Source: Planctomycetota bacterium (GTDB lineage: Bacteria; Planctomycetota; B15-G4; SIAN01). Taken from it: a stretch of DNA of 64,000 nucleotides. The DNA is taken from contig JAEUIC010000025.1 of assembly GCA_016795285.1 (NCBI GenBank), positions 248,001 through 312,000 on the forward strand. The letters are read 5' to 3'. Made by a program: the position numbers and the translations under genes. The notes below the pieces were generated by a model. It was not told the DNA's origin. It searched no databases and saw nothing but the letters and a program-made list of their open reading frames with translations. This document shows, piece after piece, positions 57,601-64,000 of the stretch (position 1 is the first letter of the stretch; each line of letters begins with the position of its first letter).

Positions 57601-58956
57601 GACGTGGTAGGCGATGGCGCCGAGCGAGAAGAGGTCCTGCTCCTCGCCCGGCAGCTCCGCGGCGCCGGCGGCGTCGCCACGCGTCTGCGCGCGCAGCGCT
57701 TCGGGAGCGACGTAGACGCGCGTCGACTCGTCGACGAGGTCGGAGAGGTGCATCGTCATCGTGACGGCGTGCGACGTGGCGGTGGCGACCTCGCGCGCGG
57801 CGGTCTGCCAGTTGAAGAGGACGACGTCGGGGAGGCGCGTCGCCGTCGAGCCACCCGGCTCCGGGATCAGGACGCAGCGCGGAGTGAGGGCGCGGTGGAC
57901 GAGGCGCTTCTGGTGGGCGTACTGGAGTGCCTCGGCGACGCGCCGCACCAGGTGGAGGCGCGTGTCGAAGTCGAGCTCGCTCTTGCGATCGCGCAGGTAC
58001 TGCTCGAGATGGACGGCGCGGGGGAGGTGGTCGAAGAGCAGCGCCGGCCCGAGATCGGAGTTCCGGAACTCGAGCGCGCGCAGGATGCTCGGGTGGTTGA
58101 TCCCCTCGAGGACGCGGAACTCCCGCTCGGCGGCGCGCTCGACCGTTTCGGCCAGCTTGCGATCGGCGCCGCGCGGCGGGACCGAGTAGATGCGCACGCG
58201 CCGGAAGCTGCCGCGGATCGTCGTGTGCTCCGCCAGCCAGTCTTGGCAGTGCGGCGCTTCGAAGATGCGCTCGCACAGCCGCCAATCTCCCACCCGTCGC
58301 TCGAGGGTCGGCGACCGGATGCCGATCTCCTGCATCGCACGCGTGATGGCCGTGGCGAGACGCTTGTCGACGAGCGGCCGACCGGGGTCGCACGCTTCCT
58401 CCGGGGTGACGTGGCAGAGGGCATGGCCGATGCCGGGACGGACCAGGCGGCGCGGTGCGCCTTCCGGGGCGCCGGGCTCGCGCTCGTAGCGGTCGCGGAG
58501 CAGCACGACGCCATCGAGTGCCGGCGGCAGCCGCTTCTGCAACGCCGGATCGGAGAGGAAGACAAGAGGCTCGAGGAAGGGAATGCGCCGCTCGCGAAGC
58601 AGCGTCTTCGTCGAGCGCAGCAGCGAGATCAGCTTCTTCGCCTTGCGATTGGCCAGCAGCAGCGGGTTGTCGAGCGTCTCGCGCGTGCCGTTCGGTCGCA
58701 CGCGGGTCCAGACGTGCGCGTCGCCCTCGACGATCCCCTGCCAGCTCTTGATCTCGATCAGGAAGAAGCCGCGCCGGGTCAGTACCAGCAGGTCGACCTC
58801 GTGGACCTGCCCCCCCTCATCGATGAACTCGAGGTTCGCCCAGACCCGCACGCAGTCGGACTCGGGCAGCTCGCCGCGGACGTACTCCTGCGCCTCCCGC
58901 TCATGCGGGTGGAGCGACTCGGAGACCTGCTTCCAGTAGGGGGAGTCGGAGTGCAC
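54610..58956 (-). CDS. pglW: BREX-2 NERD/kinase protein PglW
   Basis: 1448 aa from GTG 58956, chosen because family resemblance begins at YWKQVSESLHPHERE; the frame remains open to 59091, but that part looks non-coding and no good Shine-Dalgarno is seen. NERD-like domain (about 15-130) with EVDLLVLT and LIEIK. First kinase fold (about 230-515) is degenerate: HRA (354-356) for HRD and FNW for DFG. Second kinase fold (about 545-860) looks active: GHGSTA loop, Lys572, HRDVKPDN (659-666), DFS (684-686). Then an RNA-polymerase-alpha-CTD-like helix-hairpin-helix (RGVGNETRKKL) and a sigma-type HTH (GVTRERIRQLL). PglW is the regulator-like kinase that defines type 2 BREX. Confidence 0.94.
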   Translation of the reverse strand: MHSDSPYWKQVSESLHPHEREAQEYVRGELPESDCVRVWANLEFIDEGGQVHEVDLLVLTRRGFFLIEIKSWQGIVEGDAHVWTRVRPNGTRETLDNPLLLANRKAKKLISLLRSTKTLLRERRIPFLEPLVFLSDPALQKRLPPALDGVVLLRDRYEREPGAPEGAPRRLVRPGIGHALCHVTPEEACDPGRPLVDKRLATAITRAMQEIGIRSPTLERRVGDWRLCERIFEAPHCQDWLAEHTTIRGSFRRVRIYSVPPRGADRKLAETVERAAEREFRVLEGINHPSILRALEFRNSDLGPALLFDHLPRAVHLEQYLRDRKSELDFDTRLHLVRRVAEALQYAHQKRLVHRALTPRCVLIPEPGGSTATRLPDVVLFNWQTAAREVATATSHAVTMTMHLSDLVDESTRVYVAPEALRAQTRGDAAGAAELPGEEQDLFSLGAIAYHVFSGEPPATSQLELTQKLAGRRGLEIAAVLDGAKESLCELVRNATHPDAAARFGSVREFLDQLETVEEEYTRPDDQFEGDPTTAGKGAKFDHAITVQKRLGHGSTAVAFLVDHAGTQRVLKLAAEPAKNELLRAEGDVLAQLRHPAVVECHRTVEINGHVGLLLSFAGELTLGQLLRRDGPFGIDLLQRYGEDLLDALVHLEQRGIAHRDVKPDNIGVVPMGRGDRQHAVLFDFSLARTPTENLRAGTGHYIDPFLSLRKPPRWDLHAERFSAAVSLYEMATATLPKFGDGRTDPALLDVEATLDADLLPAALREPLRTFFQQALRRDPKQRFDNAEEMLRKWRKVFDTVDAPALSSSDGGAIDFVAAVSEATLDSPLATLGLTNRALNALERVNVAVVRELLALPVAQIPLMRGVGNETRKKLFELLKLLTAKFPRDQRDAVAPAPAAPAAASSETPQALDSATLLRQLLPAKRNDRDTTRVVAIEQLLGLAPLRGAANASAVVTQSDVATSTGVTRERIRQLLAKETTRWLKIAPVAQLRDEVAALLDAHGGVATFDELVRSFVESSAERADASAPRRFESLLRAALETERAVDGAASPQRFALHRLGARPLVAQSSALAEWALKLGKKADALALADPLAAPAAVIQSLQGIAPPAGSPVVAPSRLVRLAAAASERAAVSNRLELYPKGMPAERALKLAHAALLNQETITEAQLRERIAARYPDAAPLPPRPALDELLKESGRLIRFDPAKNAYVAHDLRTTQLTQADATSSRHTTAPELAPLAPTEVDPEVVNAAEVERRLTLSHRRGGFLALSVLPRHYLAARAELRARFALDGLSFDAALLARMKRIAQEKGVDWQLVRATDAAGEGAAGWRNLVTLASLATGELLAELSAAGRPLLLTELGLLKRYEQIERLAALRERAGRRPEAGERPLHGLWLLLAQSSPGPRPQIDGRLVPVLANGEWLALDSAWVKNRHRSVGARARGTLQEGNPRP

Positions 58957-59125
58957 GGGCGATGCACGAAGCTCCGGGAGGGCGAGGGCGGGCGCGCCCG
59001 AGGTGGCGGTCGTCGATCGAGCGGCGAAGCGTAGCCAAAGCGCCCCCCGTTTCCCCGGGGCAGCACGGGGAACATGGCGATCGCTTCGCACGGCGGTGCG
59101 CCGTCGCGTTCGGGAGTTCCCGTAG

Positions 59126-59162
59126 CGGCGCGACCGAGCGCCGACTTCGTTCGGTCGCGCCG
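59126..59162 (-). terminator. 12-bp stem hairpin between the YadA-like gene and pglW
   Basis: CGGCGCGACCGA (59126-59137) pairs perfectly with TCGGTCGCGCCG (59151-59162), 8 bases past the stop of the YadA-like gene. Probable terminator for that gene, lacking a T-tract. It suggests the BREX operon has its own promoter in 58957-59125, where I could not pick convincing boxes. Confidence 0.6.
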
Positions 59163-59169
59163 GCCCGGT

Positions 59170-60069
59170 TCATTGGTCTTCGGAGAGCGAGCCTGCCACG
59201 AAGTCGTGATCGCCGGCCGCGGTACGACCGAGCCCGCCGCCGACCGTGGCAGCGGTCGCGATGCCGGTCACGTTTCCTTCGCCGCCGACGATCGAGCAGA
59301 AGGAGCCGCCGCCATTCGCGTCGCCGAGGCATTCGTTGCCGATGCCGGCGAGGATCGCCGAGTAGTTCGCCGACGTCTCGTTGTAGCGGCCGCCGACGAC
59401 GACCGAGGCCTGCCCCATCGAACGGTTGTCGAAGCCGCCAACGACGACGGCCTCGTTGCCAGCCCCACCGCTTCCGGCGGCGCGCGCTTGATTGCCGGAA
59501 CCACCGAGCACGACCGAGCTGCCCGCGGCAGCCCAGTTGAACGAGCCGCCGAACGCCGCCGATTGGTCAGCCGTAGCCGCGTTGTAGCCGCCTCCGGAAA
59601 CGGCGCTCCAGTTCCCGTCCGCGCGATTGCGCCGCCCGCCGTGCACTCCGGCGTAGTCGCCACCGGCGACGTTCGACTCCCCGACGACGATGCCGCCGAA
59701 GCGCTTGTAGTTGTGTCGCCGACCGACCGCGACGTAATGCGAGCCGGTGCGGTCGTCGGACTCGATCTCGTTCCCGCGTTCCTGGTAGCCGACGATCAAG
59801 TTGCCGAGCCCGTTCGACGAATCGGTGACGCCGATCCCGTTCACGATCTGCACGTTGGCGCCAGTGACGCGAATCGTCTTCAACTGGCCTCCGAAGCCAT
59901 CGTCGAGATACTCGATGCTCAGGTGACTCAGGATGTCGCGCTGCTCCGCCGTCAGGCACGCATGCCGCGGCAGGATCGACTGCGCACCGAGCGGTCCCGA
60001 CGCCGCCCACGCCAATGCGACCACGATGACCAGCAGTTCCGCGACACGAGCGATTCGGCTGAGGAGCAT
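59170..60069 (-). CDS. Exported YadA-head-like repeat protein
   Basis: 299 aa from ATG 60069 with AAGGAA upstream. Signal peptide/anchor (LLVIVVALAWAASGPLGAQ) then a short unique region (HACLTAEQRDILSHLSIEYLDDG) and about 150 residues of imperfect 14-16-residue repeats such as SAVSGGGYNAATAD and SAAFGGSFNWAAAG, resembling the left-handed beta-roll head repeats of YadA-type adhesins. No coiled stalk or membrane anchor domain is present. Similar proteins occur in planctomycetes and myxobacteria; function unknown. Monocistronic by the flanking hairpin. Confidence 0.7.
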   Translation of the reverse strand: MLLSRIARVAELLVIVVALAWAASGPLGAQSILPRHACLTAEQRDILSHLSIEYLDDGFGGQLKTIRVTGANVQIVNGIGVTDSSNGLGNLIVGYQERGNEIESDDRTGSHYVAVGRRHNYKRFGGIVVGESNVAGGDYAGVHGGRRNRADGNWSAVSGGGYNAATADQSAAFGGSFNWAAAGSSVVLGGSGNQARAAGSGGAGNEAVVVGGFDNRSMGQASVVVGGRYNETSANYSAILAGIGNECLGDANGGGSFCSIVGGEGNVTGIATAATVGGGLGRTAAGDHDFVAGSLSEDQ

Positions 60070-60132
60070 CGATCGTTCCTTCGCAGGGTTGGGCGACCGC
60101 AACGCAATGCGTGATCGCCCTTGAAGAAGTCA

Positions 60133-60151
60133 TCTGGTGTCACTCACCAGA
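60133..60151. promoter_or_regulatory. 7-bp inverted repeat upstream of the YadA-like gene
   Basis: TCTGGTG (60133-60139) and CACCAGA (60145-60151) with a 5-base loop, 64 bases upstream of the minus-strand start. Candidate operator or small stem in the leader. Nothing else is evident in the 267-base divergent gap 60070-60336. Confidence 0.3.
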
Positions 60152-60336
60152 GGGCGGTGACGCTACCGCTGCCCGATCACGCGAAGCGAGCGTTCGGATA
60201 ACGCGTCGACGCAGATGCGACTCTCCATACCCGCTTGGTATCCCAGAGCTGCCGTAGCAAGCTCGCGCCTCGCCGAGCTCGCTTGCAATCGCGTCGCTTC
60301 CGTTCATCTGTGTACCCCTCGAAGGCCTCCACCCCC

Positions 60337-60765
60337 ATGCCCTCCTCCCCCACCCCCTCCTCCTTCGACGACTTCGAGCAGCAGCAACGCTCGTTCGACC
60401 TGATCGATCGGCACCGCGCGGCGCTCGCGGTCGAGGCGGCGCGCATCGCGGCGGAGGCGCCCGACGTGGCGGCGGCGGGGCTTGCGGGGTTGATCGTGAC
60501 GCCCGAGGCGCCGGAGGCGGAGACGCTGCTGCAGGCGATCGGGTTGCCGGCGGAGGCGGCGCAGAGCGGCTTCCTCGGGATCGTGCCGCGCGAGCTCGCG
60601 GCGGCGATCTTGCGCGACGTGGCGGCGGAGGCGGTCGACGAGTTGGCGCGCCTCGAGGCGAAGGTGGCGGAGGGCCAGCGGCCGCTGGCGATCGTGCTGC
60701 TGGCGAAGGACGGGCTGCGACTCGGGCTCGCGAGCTACGACGGTGGAGAGGCGGCGAGCGGCTGA
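60337..60765 (+). CDS. Hypothetical acidic helical protein
   Basis: 142 aa from ATG 60337 (MPSSPTPSSFDDFEQQQ). Not recognised. The sequence is Ala/Glu-rich and largely helical (LIDRHRAALAVEAARIAAEAPD), with a possible short beta segment near the C-terminus (IVLLAKDGLRLGLASYDG). No signal peptide, membrane segment or catalytic motif. Compact codon use like its neighbours suggests it is a real gene, although evidence is limited to the long open frame and a clean stop. It precedes the DUF1801 gene by 81 bases. Confidence 0.5.
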   Translation: MPSSPTPSSFDDFEQQQRSFDLIDRHRAALAVEAARIAAEAPDVAAAGLAGLIVTPEAPEAETLLQAIGLPAEAAQSGFLGIVPRELAAAILRDVAAEAVDELARLEAKVAEGQRPLAIVLLAKDGLRLGLASYDGGEAASG

Positions 60766-60846
60766 GCGGCGCGCGCTAGCGTGCCCCGTCGACCGCGCAT
60801 CGCACCAAGCGGTTCGCCCCTCCTCGCCCTCCATCGGAGTCCCTCG

Positions 60847-61401
60847 ATGGCACGCCGCTCCGCCGCGCGCAAACCTGCCGCGCGCACCACCGCTCGCAAA
60901 CCCGCCGCGCGCACCACCGCCTCCACGCTGACGTCCGCCGCCTACGACGCGGCGCAGGAGCCGCCGCTCGCGGCGCTCTGCCGGAAGCTGCGCGCCGCGA
61001 TCACGCGGGCGCTGCCGGCGGCGAAGGCGCTGGTGTGGCACGGCTCGCCGGTCTGGTTCGTCGGCGAGGTGCCGGTGGTCGGCTACTGCGTCGGCGCGAA
61101 GGGCGACGTGCAGCTCCTCTTCTGGAACGGCCAGGCGTTCGACGAGCCGGGCCTCGCGCCGCTCGGGAAGTTCCGCGCCGCGCAGGCGCGCTACCGCAGC
61201 GCGGCCGAGCTCGACGCCCCGACGCTCGCGCGCTGGCTCGCGAAGGCGGGCACGCAGCTCTGGGACCTCGACGAGCTGCGCGTGCGCCGCGAGCAGGCAC
61301 AAGCGGCGAAGAAGGGCAGCGCGGCGAAGGGGAAGGCGGCGAAGGGGAAGGCGGCGAAGGGCAACTCAACGAAGGGCAAGACGGCGAAGCGCATGCGCTG
61401 A
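60847..61401 (+). CDS. DUF1801 protein with histone-H1-like basic tails
   Basis: 184 aa from ATG 60847. N-terminal tail (1-26) is ARRSAARKPAARTTARKPAA-type, encoded by two 27-base direct repeats. The central DUF1801 domain (about 30-135) contains ALVWHGSPVWFVGEVPVVGY and LLFWNGQAFDEPG. The C-terminal tail is made of AAKGK-type pentapeptides encoded by 15-base tandem repeats. Such Ala/Lys repeats resemble histone H1 and bacterial H1-like proteins and suggest DNA or RNA binding. DUF1801 itself is of unknown function. Confidence 0.75.
   Translation: MARRSAARKPAARTTARKPAARTTASTLTSAAYDAAQEPPLAALCRKLRAAITRALPAAKALVWHGSPVWFVGEVPVVGYCVGAKGDVQLLFWNGQAFDEPGLAPLGKFRAAQARYRSAAELDAPTLARWLAKAGTQLWDLDELRVRREQAQAAKKGSAAKGKAAKGKAAKGNSTKGKTAKRMR
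60868..60921 (+). repeat. Two 27-bp direct repeats encoding the N-terminal basic tail
   Basis: Units at 60868-60894 and 60895-60921 differ at only two bases (T/C changes at third codon positions), coding for RKPAARTTA twice. Recent tandem duplication in the DUF1801 gene. Confidence 0.8.
61321..61380 (+). repeat. 15-bp tandem repeats encoding the C-terminal basic tail
   Basis: Four consecutive units of the type GCGGCGAAGGGGAAG, the first two identical, coding for AAKGK pentapeptides; a degenerate fifth unit follows before the stop. Likely to vary in copy number. Confidence 0.85.
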
Positions 61402-61519
61402 GCCGCGCCGCGCGCATCACTCGCCCCGCCACTCCTCGCCCCGCTCGCTCGAGAGGGATCAACTTCCGGTCACTCGCCTCTTCGCTCCATCTCCCTCCTC
61501 CCCTCTCCCTCCTCCCCCC

Positions 61520-64000
<2,481 letters not shown>

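Noticed and set aside
40973..58956. Type 1 BREX or DISARM assignment
   Set aside because: pglW, brxD and brxHI are present; brxA, brxB, brxL and DISARM genes are absent, so type 2 fits.
55948..59034. Plus-strand open frame opposite pglW
   Set aside because: Antisense shadow; composition is repetitive Arg/Leu/Glu/Val without any motif.
58957..59091. N-terminal extension of PglW
   Set aside because: The extra 45 residues have no resemblance to the family and include a GC-rich inverted repeat; similarity begins at the GTG 58956 region.
38013..60336. Integrated mobile element carrying the defence genes
   Set aside because: No integrase, transposase, tRNA target or flanking direct repeats were visible; transfer is possible but unsupported here.

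Overview
The window looks like a chromosomal segment of a very high-GC (visibly around 70%) member of the Planctomycetota. Three things support this: a cytochrome-like protein of the planctomycete 'PVC-type heme-binding' family (21218-24862), a homologue of the PVC-restricted Minf_1886 family (13318-13722), and secreted proteins whose C-terminal beta domain I know from planctomycetes (18779-21010). Coding density is high, most genes lie on the minus strand, and many neighbours overlap by 4 bases.

Layout. 1-5527 (minus) is a nucleotide-sugar operon (FecR-like exported protein, UDP-xylose synthase type SDR, UDP-HexNAc dehydrogenase, UDP-glucuronate epimerase type SDR, WecB, and the start of another SDR), probably making precursors for a surface polysaccharide. 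5685-8252 holds accC, accB and efp. 8410-10513 is asd-mog-moaC. 10916-13249 (plus) is an S41 processing protease with a calcium-loop insertion. It is followed by Minf_1886, a RicT/PSP1 protein, holB, and a divergently transcribed transketolase-like gene. 18779-30761 (minus) runs ssb, moaD, moaE, a TPR/peptidase-MA protein, a divergent DnaA-like ATPase, the PVC heme protein and a kelch protein. 30890-35969 holds rpmE-prfA-(membrane protein)-prmC, a DUF192 lipoprotein, maf and a TPR lipoprotein. 36273-38012 (plus) is a secreted subtilase.

38184-58956 is a defence region. A complete type 2 BREX (Pgl) operon, pglW-pglX-pglY-pglZ-brxD-brxHI, runs on the minus strand. It continues through 4-base stop/start overlaps into two genes that are not part of the standard type 2 set: a RelA/SpoT-fold (alarmone-synthetase-like) protein and a small glycine-zipper membrane protein. 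A DUF4143 ATPase converges on the end of this operon; its start codon is buried in a 36-bp AT-rich palindrome. This extended BREX-2 + alarmone synthetase + membrane protein arrangement is the most interesting candidate for an undescribed system.

59170-64000 holds a YadA-head-like repeat protein, a hypothetical protein, a DUF1801 protein with histone-H1-like tails, and the C-terminal part of an error-prone DnaE2 polymerase that runs off the right edge. I saw no tRNA, rRNA, CRISPR array, integrase or insertion sequence.
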